From positions 124,001 to 188,000 of the forward strand of contig JAPYMA010000190.1 of assembly GCA_035041965.1 (NCBI GenBank): 64,000 nucleotides of DNA, written 5' to 3'. Positions 40,433 through 52,720 of this stretch are shown in pieces; the first letter of the stretch is position 1, and each line of letters opens with the position of its first letter. The stretch comes from Anisakis pegreffii. Lineage: Eukaryota; Nematoda; Chromadorea; Rhabditida; Anisakidae. The notes under the pieces are model-generated. The model was not told the DNA's origin, made no database searches, and saw only the letters and a list, made by a program, of their open reading frames with translations. The translations under genes and the position numbers were made by a program.

Positions 40433-41269
40433 AGTCATTCTTTTCGCTGATTATTGTTTATTTGCTGCCTGTTGCTCATAATAAATATTCATTTTGTCGT
40501 AAACAGCGGTTCACATTCAAATACCACTAGACGCCTATCTTCAATCAATATAACCGCCGCTAGTTACGACATGAGGTTCCAAAAGAACCAACTTGCAATC
40601 TTAATCGGACTTAAGAATTTTCGAGAGGTGCACAGTGACACGTAATATGCCCGCATAGATTTCGTTGTTGCACAATATTTTCTTTTGTGGCTGATTAAAA
40701 AACTAGTGATAGAACTGCATTGAGGCTTCGCAGTTATTGCAGTTTTAGACTAAAGATTGTTTATTTCAATGCTTTTCCATTTAAAAAATCCTGTTTTCAA
40801 GGTCATGCTGACTCAAGCTTTTGAAGCTCCTGCTAACCTGTTTGTCAACCTAGCATAAAAAATAGTCCATAATACTGTCTAGTCATTGCGTATGGTTTCA
40901 CGTACGGCAACAATTACGGGCCACAGAGCAGCATTGACATATACCGTATGATCATCCGGCCCTAATCCACTAATTGTTTGATAATGTCCGTTGATGTTTC
41001 TTTTGATAGCCAAAAGTAAGTCTCATAAATAACGCGAATGAGTTTCTTCATGGAATTACAGTGAATGATGTGAGTTATAAATTAGCCGAAAAAACTTTGA
41101 ATGGGAATTTTTTGAATTTTATGAGCATAACGTCTAAATGCATCGATAAGACTTTTAATTGGACATGAGCAGTAGATAAGAGAATGCACCACATTTATGC
41201 GGTTACCATAGAAATGGTGTGTCCACTTATGAAGTGCAGTGGTTTGGGATAGAATTGCCGTGCATGTCC

Positions 41270-41411
41270 CCATTGAAAAATTATAGCCTGAGACCGAGCT
41301 GATCTCAAATTTTGAATTTTCCACACGTTTACGCTGACCCGAATAGTACTCATCGCAGGCAAGACCATGCAGTAACAAATACAGGCTCACTCGCAGAATA
41401 CGACATACCAA
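41270..41411 (-). CDS. possible exon of a small secreted protein (copy 2)
   Basis: The same minus-strand frame as at 32630-32764, here open further upstream (VCRILRVSLYLLLHGLACDE). It could be a signal peptide followed by a polar segment ending FSMGTC. No downstream exon was found; coding status is uncertain. Confidence 0.25.
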
Positions 41412-41594
41412 ACGATCACATAAGTTACTACCACAATCGCCTGTGAAGTACTAAACTGATCGACTTGCGAGTAGTATTACAAATGTTCATTATCAAAACA
41501 GCTAAAGTATGAAACCGTTTTATTTCGAGCGAATAATCGATATTCACTCGAACCAATAGATAAGATATCGCCGTACGATCACAATACTTATAAT

Positions 41595-42204
41595 TAGTGT
41601 TCGTCGGGGAACGGCATACCCGTCGGGTACACCGGCGGGAAACGCGGGGAACGCGGGGAGCGCTCCCCCCCTCCCCCCGCGCAATTTGCTCCCCGACTTT
41701 TTTGCGGGGACCCCGCCGTCCAATCTACTCCACGCGGGGACTCCCCGCGCAATTTGCTCTCCGACTTTTTTGCGGGGACATCCCCGTCCAATTTAACTCC
41801 CCGACGGGTCGGACGAGCTCCCCATCCTCCCCGACGGGGAGGACGGGGAGCGCGAACCTTCGCGAATATCGCGATCATCTAATTGAAATGGTGAAAGACC
41901 ACTACAACACTTTCAATATTGTCATGTTTTCTTGTTTTTTGCTTTGAAATGTGAGGATAAGGTGCACTTGAAAGAAAACTACTTAAAAAAAGATGAAAAA
42001 TCTTTAAAAAATTGAAATTTTGTCTAAAAAATTGAGCTGAAATGCTCCCCGTCCTCCCCGTCGGGGAACGTGGGGAGCGGTCATTCCCCGACCGGGTTCC
42101 CCCGCGCAATTTGCTCCCCGACTTTTTCGCGGGGACTCTCCCCGTCCAATTTACACCCCACGGAGACCCCCCCCGTGCAAAAAATTGCTCCCCGACCAAC
42201 ACTA
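41595..42204 (+). mobile_element. GC-rich hAT-like MITE, copy III
   Basis: The copy is 610 bp. The left end is TAGTGTTCGTCGGGGA, the right end CCCCGACCAACACTA. It is flanked by perfect 8-bp direct repeats CTTATAAT (41587-41594 and 42205-42212). The paralogous site at 32961 has a single CTTATA, an empty site. The arms carry direct C-rich repeats of about 70 bp (GTCCAATTTACTCCCCGCGG and GCGCAATTTGCTCCCCGACT types), and the middle is AT-rich. No transposase. Confidence 0.93.
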
Positions 42205-42866
42205 CTTATAATATATACACTACATCACGTTGCAATGAGTTGCAATTCAATCACGAAAACGTACAGTTCCCTATGAGGTTTTACAGTGACAATTCCAGGG
42301 AACCATTCGTCGTAGCTTCTCAGGCTGAAGGAGAGCTGAAACTGGAGTTGTTGAATTGAAAAAAAATATCTGGCAACTATGGTTACCAGGCCATCAAAAT
42401 ATTGCCAGTGATCCACTCATCACAGCCATTTAAAGGTTTAATGAGTGTTTTGCCGTTATGGTCATGAAAATAATTTTTGAAAATCGTCATTGGCAAATTC
42501 CCATTCAAAGTTTATTCGGCGATTATACTGAAATCTGCTAGCAAATGTACCACAAAAAATAGTCGATTACCATAGAAACGATGCAATTACCATAGAAACG
42601 CGGTCCACTTATGAGCACATTCCCAAACTCTACAGGTCTATCTCGGACTCGTCTCAAATTTTTCATTTCATTCGAAATGACTGTGTTGGGTGAGTGCAGT
42701 GATTTGGGATGGAATTGCCGTAAGTTTTCCGAATTTATTTCCTAACTTGCGCAGTTAGGCGATAACTTTTGTCTGAATGTTCTGGCAGGGAACGCTTTCA
42801 AGGTAGATCGACAGAACCGGACTTTCCTTATCTTTATTAACTGCTCGTTCGCGTTTGATAGTCAAA

Positions 42867-45800
42867 ATGAACGGGGTTCAACTTCACCGAACTGAAACCC
42901 TTAAAATAGAGGACTTTTCCTTACTGATTAATCTTTTTGATTGGAAATTGGGTCATCACAGCTGTGAAAAAGAATTTCCCTTCGTCTCGTTCATCAGGAT
43001 TGATCATGACACTTCTATCATGGTCATCTGTGCTTCATACGCATCTTGTCACCATTTAAAGTTCCGACATTCGTTGAATCCATTTCCAAATGTCACATAT
43101 TTTCAGCTCTCCTTTACCGCCCAGGAGAGATTGTGAACATTTGTTTGATGATTATAAGAGCTCCGCTGGCGTTGTTCGTCATCTATATATCGATTATGAA
43201 ATTGAAGTGGGACTTACTTAAAGCATATACACTTCACCTCTACGTGGAATGCATTTTGGGCGATTGCGTACAGGCAATGAGACAAACACTGGAGATCATT
43301 TCATGGTACAATCCACACGTGACGATGCTCCGGTTATTTTCACCTCAGATATCAGACAAGAGAACATGAACTGAAGTGAACCTCATTTGGGCTCTCCACT
43401 TCTAATCCATTTTTCTCTTGAGTATCTTTTGTTTTCTGCGGATCACGAGCATTGTTACCCACTACCTCCGTCCCAATTGTACGAATGATTTGAATAATAT
43501 TTTCGTTTTAACAATCAGTTTTTCATTCCGAAGACTCCTATTTAAGAATAATAAACTCTCCCGTCCGTTCTAACTCATAAGAACGAACAAATGATGTTTG
43601 GGCAGCGGTAGTGTCGCGATGTTCCTTGCAGGATGAAAGCTTTCGTGATCGCTTATGGTTCAATAGAGACAACGGCTTCCCTTTCGGTCCGATTGTTCAC
43701 TCTTTACTTCATTTCGATCCTTTATTTGGCATTCAAATCACCTGCTTTCGTCGCAAAATACATGGATAAACGGTTAATTTTAATCGAAAATCCATCCGTA
43801 CTGCTGCGTTCACACTAATTCTCTGGATTGAAATTCCCCAACATTGCCATGGTGACGTTGAAATATACCCGTGGTCCATCACTTGACCCAATTCCTGTTG
43901 AACAATTTATTCGCTGGTTTAATCACGTCGTTTAGAATTTGGGTTGGGAGGGAACCCCTGCAAATTGTTGCGGAGCGACAAATTTGATTTATTGCTGTAG
44001 TGTGCTTGCGAGAAGATTGCCCGCACCGTTAGGGGGCGAACTGGCGGGGCGGGAAGTTGTCGAGGAGCTGATCCCTGCCGGGACCTCAACGTAGACCTCC
44101 TTCCCCGATGAAACGGGATTCCTACACTCAACTACCGCCTCTTTGCAAACAACCCCTTCCAGTGGATTTCGACCTGGAAGCCCGCGTAACTGTCAAATCT
44201 ATCAGTGAAGAATTGTCCGGGATTACAATTTGAGAGTGACCAAATATTCTTGTTTTTTCATACTACTGCATCAAATTATTTTAAATTATGTGACCCTCTC
44301 TTTTCAGTTCTTGGGTTCCCCACTGCCTATTTATCCATCTGCTTTGCTCAATTCTCGCAACTTCAGCAGTGATTGTAATGTGTACGTTTGATGGTTATCG
44401 AATAGTATTTCCCTTTATAACAGAAAATCTTTTTGATGGGATACTTGTTGTTATCGTGATATGTACGGTTGTTGTCACTGTCAAGGTGAGGCAAATTATC
44501 TTATAATCTTTTTGTCTGAATTTGACTACATTTTCTACGTCCGCTTCCATTGGCACTACGTTTGCATTGCTTACCAACGTCATTTCAGGCAATAGATGCG
44601 GTGCGATCACATAAAGTGTACGGTTCAGCAGCTTATCAACTGGCTCGATCCCGTAGGCAATTGATTTCGTTCATCTGTTATTGCATTCCGTTGAACATCC
44701 TTAATATTCCTGTAATAAGTTAGTGATGATTTGATTATTTCGCAAGAAGCGTTATTGAGTGCCACTTTAATGGAGAGGAGACGTGGTCATCTTTATTCCG
44801 TTATAGCAATAAGGAATATGAACGAGGGACCATCCTTGGGAGACCTGCAACTTACCTATTTCTTACCGTTAGATCGAACAGTTTGTTCCTATAATGCGCT
44901 AAATTCGCTTGAAGTACGTGACTATTTAGCAGTAATGAAGCACAGTAACAGTGTTTAAGTCTCCACTCATCCAAAAACAAATTCAAGCGTAAACAATCAT
45001 CGAATTCAAAACCTCATCTCAAATTGTAAACGTCAAGGAATGATGTCTGATTTATTTCCTCATTCATCGTACAACTACGTTGTTTCAGCATTCGCAATAG
45101 CTAGTCTATTGCTGCACATTATCGGCACCACTGTGCTTCAACTAATCTGCCTTTTCTCTGCTGCAACCGAACTACAGGTAACTAATTGTATTCTGGCTAT
45201 CGTAAATTGGTTAGCAATCTCTGATTTCGAGACTCCTAAATGTTACAGAGAGCAGTTGGATTATAGCGCGCCGTTTTTTTCTGCAGTTTTTCGATTAGTG
45301 TTCGTCGGGGAGCAGTTTTTCGCACGAGGGGGTCTGCGCGGGGAGAAAAATGGACGGAGGGGGGGTTCCCGGCGAAAAATTCGGGGAGCAAATTGCGCAG
45401 GGTGGGTCCCCGCGGGGAGTAAATCGGACGGGGGGGCGGTCTCCGCAAAAAAGTCGGGGAGCAAATCGCACGGGGGGACCCTGTCGGGGAATGACCGCTC
45501 CCCGTGTTCCCCGTCGGGGAGGACGGGGAGCATTTCAGCTCATTTTTGTAAGTAAAATTTCAATTTTTTAAAGAATTTTCTTCTTATTTCAAGTACTTTT
45601 CTTTCAAGTGCACCTTATACTCACATTTCAAAACAAACAAAAAGACAACATTGAAAGTGTTGCAACGGTCTTTCACTATTTTCAGCTAAATGTTCGCGAT
45701 ATCCACGAAGGTTCGTGCTCCCCGTCCTACCCATCGGGGAACGAAAGTGGACGGGGGGGGTCCCCGAGCAATGGTCGGGAAGCGGATCGCCTTGGGAAGG

Positions 45801-46272
45801 GGGGGTTCCTGCGGGGAGTGAATTGGACGGGAGGGCCCCGAAAAAGTCGGGGAGCAAATTGCGCGGGGGGTAGTGCTCCCCGCGTTCCCCGTCGGAGTCC
45901 TCGACGGGGACCCCGTCCCCGACGAACACTAGTTTCGATGTTGCAGCGAAGCAAATCGCTCTGAGCAAATTTCGCGATAATTCGTTGTTTAGTCGCAAGT
46001 AATTAGTGCGCACCAAATATTATAATGTTATTGATTTTCCAAATCTGCCCAAGAAATCATAAAGCAACAAAGAAAATCAACAGATTATTTTTGCGGTTAG
46101 GTGCAGGCCTCTCCACGATGAGAGCATATTGAAAAGTATTTAAAGTAAAAAGCAAATACTGTTCAATACATAATTTCAGTTGAGAACGATTGTGATCAGC
46201 ATCTGCACACTTTCTGCGTTGCCGTGCTATCGTAAGGCCGTTCGCAATCTTTTCAAATGTTCGAATCATTAA
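42867..46272 (+). CDS. serpentine-receptor-like multi-pass membrane protein, copy 2
   Basis: Exons 42867-42951, 43107-43305, 43632-43772, 44308-44485, 44589-44718, 45089-45177 and 46180-46272 have exactly the same lengths as in copy 1 and keep the frame open through 304 residues. The C-terminus is LSALPCYRKAVRNLFKCSNH. Differences from copy 1 are concentrated in exon 4 (44365-44439) and exon 6, and nearly all change amino acids. Intron 6 holds a full-length GC-rich element (copy II). Such receptors usually sit in ciliated sensory neurons; that is family knowledge, not shown here. Confidence 0.68.
45296..45931 (-). mobile_element. GC-rich hAT-like MITE, copy II
   Basis: The copy is 636 bp, starting TAGTGTTCGTCGGGGA and ending TCCCCGACGAACACTA. 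Flanks are TTTTCGAT (45288-45295) and GTTTCGAT (45932-45939), 7 of 8 bases identical. It lies in intron 6 of receptor copy 2 in reverse orientation to copies III-V. Confidence 0.92.
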
Positions 46273-46300
46273 CTAGTTCACTCCGGTCAAAATAAAAGCT

Positions 46301-47689
46301 CTTTTTGGGTGTTGTTTTTGGTCTCAATGGCATAGCGCCAAACACCTTCCTTCATGTTTTAAACAATTTTAATTTACACCATCAAATAATAGGCGTAGAA
46401 AGCAGTTGGATATATATCGCTGATCAACATCTCGATCAAATGGAAAATGTTTCAGCATCACATCTCTCAACCCATATTTGTTCACGAGGTTTCGTTAAAA
46501 TTAGCCATAAAGCAGCTGAACGATAGCACGCAAGTAAAACTTATTATTATCTGGCGCATCAAATCTTTGAACGAGAGAAATGCATCAGTGTTTACAATGA
46601 GTGACTGCATTAGGTCGAATGTTTGTAGACTTGTTATTGAGGGAGCTACTTACAATAGAATAGATCCAATTTATCAACGTGTTTAGCGGAATTGATCATT
46701 TTGCATAAGTCCGCCAATCATCCCGACTAACAATATCTGTTTCAATTCAAAACTGAGATAATAGTATAAAAGCTTCGAATTTAGGATTGATTTCACCAAA
46801 AATGAAAGTTCTGCTTGCAAGAGCACCTCAGCTCTGCTGAAGAGAATACACAATAATCGCCTCAAAACCTTCAGACCAATCAATTTTAAGTCAGTTCAGA
46901 GGTCGTGCAGTTCAGATATAAAATCACGAATCAACACAGTCACAGTAATATTGGTAATAACTTTAAGGCGATAAAAAATAAAACCTTAAGGAAGTGAATG
47001 ACTTTGACCCATAAATCGTTACCATGTAGGCTTTTTCTTATTCGTCATCGGCACCGTCATTTATTTCAACGATAAAGAGCTCGGAATGATGAAAGTCTGT
47101 CGATCACTTCCATCTCAATAAAACATCCCTCCGAACGTTACGTCAGTGGCCCTCCGCGAGGTGAATCACTGTTAGTGAATGTGCTGGTCCATTACGTGAA
47201 TTCAATGCGGGTTTGAATACGATCCCAGTATACGTTCAGGGGCTGGAGTTGCCTTCGTAAACATTACTCAAAAGACACCGTGACACTTTTAGAAAAACCC
47301 TCATTATCTAGAAGGTAAAATGTGTGGTTTATACACGTGCTCATATTTAAACAGGTTTTGTCTGAGAATTAACCAACAATTGCATAGTCAATTAAATCAC
47401 ATTTCCGGAAGCATCCGAGGAGCGGGTCTATAATTAGTTGAAAATTAACTGAGCAAATGACACAATAAATTGGGAATGCGGATAAGAATACAATGGCGAC
47501 ATGATGAAGCTGATCCCAGTGTCAAAATACATTACTCGTAATGACTTTAATCGAGACCAGTTGTCAGTCTGAAACACCACACACTTCGGAACCACTTGAA
47601 TGTCAATACAAACATGTCAGAATAGAGGTATTTCCGATCACATTTTTGACTTCATCACTTTACTTCCGTCCACTATTGACCGTTGGGAT
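46301..47689. other. no gene recognised
   Basis: Overlapping short open frames at 46305-46686 have no recognisable domain and no paralogue in the window. The rest shows no exon or repeat that I can support. Confidence 0.35.
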
Positions 47690-48925
47690 ACCAGAAATAC
47701 TCAAATACGCCTCGTAATCATCAACCTTCTACATATTCATGAATCGGATTCGTTGTAAATGTTAATGAAAACGATATAAAAACAACGAACTAAAACATCT
47801 AATCTCCATGTCCCACGACCACCTCATCAAATCATCTGTTTTCATTCTTCTCATGCAAAAACGACGACAATGACCTTCAATTCAGGATTTTTCCTAATAG
47901 AATATTGTTCACAGCTGATCTGATTTGATCAACAAGATCTGGCGATGTTTCACAAAGGTTTTCTACAAGTAAATAGCTGTGATGCTAAGAAACATTCACA
48001 TTGACATTTTGCAACTTCCCGTCATCTCTGATGATTATGAATGGTTTTGTACGATGCAATTATATATATATAAACTGACCGTAAATTGTCAAGTCCTCCA
48101 AATATTCCACATTTCGACAGTTTACTATTTCTCGCAATGAATAAACAATCGCTAATCATTTAGTCAGAATCCTGTTAGACGGTATTTGTTAATTTACGAC
48201 ATGCGAAGAAAAACCATGTCATCAGTGTCATTCATTCTTTTTGATTCAACAATTTTCACGCCTCGTATGAATTTTATTAACAAATAGCAGCTGAATCGTT
48301 CATTCAGTTTGAAATTCGGAATCGTATTTTCAAATAAATTTGAACCTCGAAGATAGGGTGACCATCTGTGGTAGATTTTGAAAGGTCTGGTGTATTTCAT
48401 CTATGCTTGACGGATCATTTGCAGTGACCAGAAACGACCGTATTACACTTCTTTTGTTGGATTGATTTTTACATACATTTCTGTACGATTGTTTGCTTGA
48501 TTTAGATCTTCACTTTTAGGCTGAATGGATTTTTTGATTCATTCAATTCGTTAACGTTTGTATCCATTTTACGTTTTCGAGAACGACATTTGCACAGTTC
48601 TGTGCAGATGTGCTACAACAGGAATACGCTTATGGCTGCCGAAAAAAAAAACAGAAACAAAAAAAAGAGGTGCAGTTCTGAATGATATCTATCGTCAATC
48701 AGACCGTGTACGCTTACTCGCAGAATGCAACAAAATTGCACGATAAAATGACTTCCTAACACAATCTGTGTGCTACTGAACTAGTCCATCCATATTCATA
48801 TAATAAGGCAAATATTGATCACCAAAAGACGGCTGAAGTAAGAAAGCATTTCATTTCGAACGAATAATCTATATTCAATCCAATCAATAGTTAACATATC
48901 GACGTACGATCAAAATGCTCATAAC
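47690..48925. repeat. diverged duplicated block, third copy
   Basis: 47690-48590 matches 37640-38510. 48515-48640 matches exon 2 of the small membrane-protein gene. 48690-48925 matches 32730-32970, ending at the same target site used by element copy III. Confidence 0.75.
48515..48640 (-). pseudogene. fragment of the small type I membrane protein gene (exon 2 only)
   Basis: Matches the part of 31731-31949 coding for the basic run and tail region, then breaks off in a run of A at about 48642. No exon 1 remains. Confidence 0.7.
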
Positions 48926-49488
48926 TAGTGTTTGTCGGGGAACGGGGTCCCCGTCGGGGACCCCGGCGGGGAACGCGGGGAGCGCTCCCCCCCCGCGCAA
49001 CTTGCTCCTCGACTTTTTTGCGGGGACCCCCCCCCCGTCCAATTTCGCTCCCCGACGGGGAGGACGGGGAGTGCGAACCTTCCCGAATATCGCGAACATT
49101 TAACTGAAAATGGTGAAAGACAGCTGCAACACTTTCAATATTGTCTTGTTTTTTGTTTTGAAATGTGAGTATAAGGTGCACTTGAAAGAAAACTACTTAA
49201 AAAAGGAGAAAAATCTTTAAAAAATTGAAATTTTGTTTAAAGAATTGAGCTGAAATGTTCCCCGTCCTCCCCGTCGGGGAACACGGGGAACGGTCATTCC
49301 CCGACGGGGTCCCCCCGCACAATTTGCTCCCCGACATTTTCGCGGGGATCCCCCCGTCCAATTTACTCCCCGCGGGGACCTCCCCCGCGCAATTTGCTCC
49401 CCGACTTTTTTGCGGGGACCCCCCCCCGTCCAATTTACTCCCCGCGGGGTCCCCCCCCGTGCAAAAAATTGCTCCCCGACGAACACTA
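48926..49488 (+). mobile_element. GC-rich hAT-like MITE, copy IV, with mismatched flanks
   Basis: The copy is 563 bp. The left end is TAGTGTTTGTCGGGGA, the right end TCCCCGACGAACACTA. The flanking 8-mers differ: CTCATAAC on the left, ATCACAAC on the right. The left flank is the target region of copy III; the right flank matches 60975 onward. It therefore sits at a junction between two different duplicated blocks. Confidence 0.9.
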
Positions 49489-49594
49489 ATCACAACTGAT
49501 CCACTTCTGAGATATTCTAAAGCGGTCGTTTCTAGCATCTTTAATATATAAGGTGCTTAATTATAAGTGTTTTAGAAATTCTGAGTATGGATGT

Positions 49595-51723
49595 ATGTTT
49601 TTGAGCTACTGGGCTGATTATGAAAAACGTTTATCTTCATCGTTTCATGGTACTGATAACGGAGCCATACAGGTAAAAATTTCCAATTTTTAGACTTTCA
49701 TTTGACCAATTCCGTTTGTTCCGTCAGGAGGCGTTTTGTGATATCGTGGTCCCCTTATAGACGTGAATAATTTCCACTTTTTGAACACTTATTTGCATAT
49801 GTGCGTAAGGGTTAACAGTTATTGTATTCTTCTTCAAACTTTTTCTGTTTTGAAGCTTTCTGTTGGATCATAAAATAGCTGTATTCGAAGATTAATGATA
49901 GCGAATAACGCGCTATCGTGTTCAGATAACGGAATTTTATAGTGATAACGGATGTTATTGTCGTTAGATGGGGATCTAGTGAGCTATTTTTTCGCGGATG
50001 ATGGCTGAGCAGCGGACTAATTCCGCTGTTCCGCTAACCGTGCGTCTACGATTAAATGCGAGAGTCTTCCATCATTAACGTTTGTAACTACAAATTTGCG
50101 CTGTACCACTGCACTGTATTCAAGCCTACCTTAGTCGTACCACCTCGAACGGTTCGATGATGTGTATTCAGTCTCAGTTCGAATGTTTCCTTTTGGTGCA
50201 GCTCTACCATCCCGTTTCATTTCATTACGCTATGTGACTGTGGCGCAATTAGTGTGTCGCGAGAGGAGATGAAACATGATGAATAATTGAATTATAATAA
50301 CATGCGAGGATCTAGCCTCTAGTGAAGGAAGCGATGATGAAAGAATTGCACGGGATACAGATTTTACAAATATCACACAAACAAATCATTCGCAATTTGC
50401 AAATGCGAATGAGTGGGGTAAGGAAAGGTGGAGATAGTCGATGTAAGCAATGCGATTAAGTAGTCCCTATCGATGAGAACTAATGAGATGTCATGAAATA
50501 GTAGGAGGAAGCAAAGATCAAGAAAAAATGTTCTGTGGATGGATGTGTGGTTGTTGATTGATTGCACTAATCATTGATGCGGCATTCAGTCGTGCGGGAA
50601 TTTCTATATACTTAACAAACTGATGCTCAATATCGATTATCTGGTGCTTATTGGCTTAATGAGTAGTGATTATTGATTATTGACTGCTGTTGAATGATGC
50701 AGTAGAAATTATAAAATATTTAATGGCGTAAATTATAAACTATGTAATGGTAGGAAATGGTGCAATTGCAAACATTGGGAGAAATTTCCAAAATAGCGAT
50801 AGCGAATAGTGACTAATTTATCTTGATTAGCGGAATAGTGAACGCGGTTCGTTATTTTTTTGGCGTTGTTGTCGATAGCGAATAGCGCTTGCAATTGTTA
50901 AGGTAGCGGAACGCGCGTTGAATTCCTGCGTTAGCGTGCCATCTACGAATCGTCATTATTCACTAGGACATAAATCATTTGCAGACTGCTCAAATATTGA
51001 CTGAGATGGGCGAATTATATCTTAGTTAGTGTTGTTTATAAATGATCTATAAAGTACAATGACGACTGACAGAAATCTGCACCAGCGGAAATGTTTCAAA
51101 TCTTTTGCTTCCCAGATCGTATGATGATCTATTTGTTTACGAAGCGTGTGCAAGAGATGTACTAGGTTCAGTGAATAAGCGGCTGGTAAAGCACCTATCC
51201 TGAAGAAAGGTACCGCTTAGGCACGTAATACCTGGTTGACGAACTCGAGGTGGTGCGAGAATGATTTTGTTCTACACGGTTGGCAAAAAAGGTTAGTTTT
51301 GGGTGCTTTCGGTATCATGTGTTTCAGTGACCTCATTTTCACTTCTTTAACATTCTTTCGATATGTTTCAGTGGCCTCATTTTTAGTTCTTTTACCTATG
51401 TCGGGAGAAATTTCACTTGCATAACAAATCAAAATGATTGATACGACCAACGAAATCCATCGTTATTATCAGTCATCATGTAACAAGAGACTGAATGCAT
51501 AGATGTCCACCGGGTGGCTGTCACTTCGCATATCCTCAATATGTCACTTTGTGGAACCGACGAAGCCGGATCAAACTGGAAACATAAAGTCACGTTCATA
51601 CGTATAGAAAACGAAATTAAAGATATGATCGGTGCTGTTATCGCTGAAACGAATCGGTCATTTCAAGTGGTACTGGAAAGGGCCAGCGATTATATGGTGA
51701 GTTACCAGGACAGCAGGAACTAA
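49595..51723 (+). pseudogene. pseudogene of the gene at 61081-62212
   Basis: Exon 1 (49595-49672, [19 protein letters not shown]) is intact. The counterpart of exon 2 is absent; in its place is unrelated AGCG-rich sequence (about 49,880-50,945). Exon 3 (51116-51291) has a one-base deletion around the codons that read NKWPGK in the intact copy, giving an early stop. Exon 4 is largely deleted (51408-51423 keeps its end). The downstream ORF (51514-51723) is kept. Confidence 0.72.
49880..50945. repeat. AGCG-rich repeat fragments, possibly an old hAT element
   Basis: Two stretches (49880-50060 and 50820-50945) are dense in words such as AGCGGAATAG, TAGCGAATA and CCGCTA. They end CGTGCGTCTACGA and CGTGCCATCTACGA. 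Similar words occur at 6003-6085 and 37045-37230. The similarity suggests one repeat family, but ends and target duplications are not clear. Confidence 0.4.
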
Positions 51724-52580
51724 CAATGCATCTTTTGAGTGTGATTTTATTCGATTTCTGATTGAGGCCATAAATAGGGAAAACTCGACTGTTAAGAAGG
51801 AAAGTGGGAGTGTTAAAAGTTTTTTGAGTAAATGCTGTCATTCACTGGGATGTGATTATGTTTCGTAACGTCGAAATACTATGACGGTCGGCTGGTCGAT
51901 GTCATTAACTATGTATTGTTCTACATGTTTTTTTATTTTTGATGTCTTTCCGGCGAATCTGAACTTTTCTTACAACTTTTGTCCTCTTCTTGATAATTAT
52001 AATATACATTCCGTATTTTGCGATGGGATAGTTCGTTAATTTCTTTCATTTTGTCAACGTCATCATCTTTGCTCGTTGGTAGATTCTTTTATTTATGCTC
52101 AGAAAATATTCACAGTAGTTTAAAATTTTTTTCGCTCCTTGTTTCGTTGTTTTCGAATTATTACTTTCTACTTTACATAATCTTTCGGACAGATCGCTTT
52201 TAACTGCTACCTTGAACAACTATTTTGTACATCTATGCTTATTCATACATTTAACTCAGGTGTTTCATGTAACTTTGTTGAAACTCAGTCTCAACCTCTG
52301 TTTAGTCATAATGCCGCAGTTTTGCATTTTATTTACTATTAGTTGCGAATTATGATAGCTTGGGTGTTTACAAGAGCCATCTGTTGTTAATTCTGGTGGG
52401 GGAATATTGCCCACTTTATTTCGAAGCATTTATCCTCTACGGACTGTTAATTCTTGGTCTAATTCCTGTGACAGGTCGCAATGGGTACGGTGCGATGTTT
52501 TACCTCGCATTATTGTTTGTCTTTCCTACTAGTGTGCTGTTCTTATAATTTTCCTCATGACCACCATTTTTTTCTTGCAG
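51724..52580. other. no confident gene
   Basis: Hydrophobic open frames at 52018-52203 and 52360-52548 could be exons of a membrane protein, but no family features, start or joined structure can be supported. Confidence 0.3.
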
Positions 52581-52720
52581 CTGCTTCTTTGATTGTTTTC
52601 TCATGTGTTCTTGTCTCACATTGTATGAATCCAGAAATCGTTTTTTTTGCGGCTTCAAGAAGTTTTCACGATTCGATGGAGTTTTTTCGCAGTATTCGCG
52701 TTAATACGATGTCCAAAGTG
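52581..52720 (+). CDS. possible exon of a membrane protein
   Basis: The stretch lies between a strong acceptor (TTTTTTTCTTGCAG) and a donor (AAAGTG|GTAACA). Its open frame begins AASLIVFSCVLVSHC, hydrophobic, and ends FFRSIRVNTMSKV. The neighbouring frame at 52360-52548 is also hydrophobic. I do not recognise the protein and cannot link the exons. Confidence 0.25.

Larger units (their letters stand above)
40850..46300. repeat. segmental duplication, copy 2, internally rearranged
   Basis: 40850-41264 corresponds to about 33290-33755; 41265-42560 to about 32636-33305 (with an inserted GC-rich element); 42560-46300 to about 33600-36890. Part of the unit is therefore present twice here. The second join (42565-42605) carries the words CCATAGAAACG twice with GATGCAATTA between. 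Confidence 0.82.
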
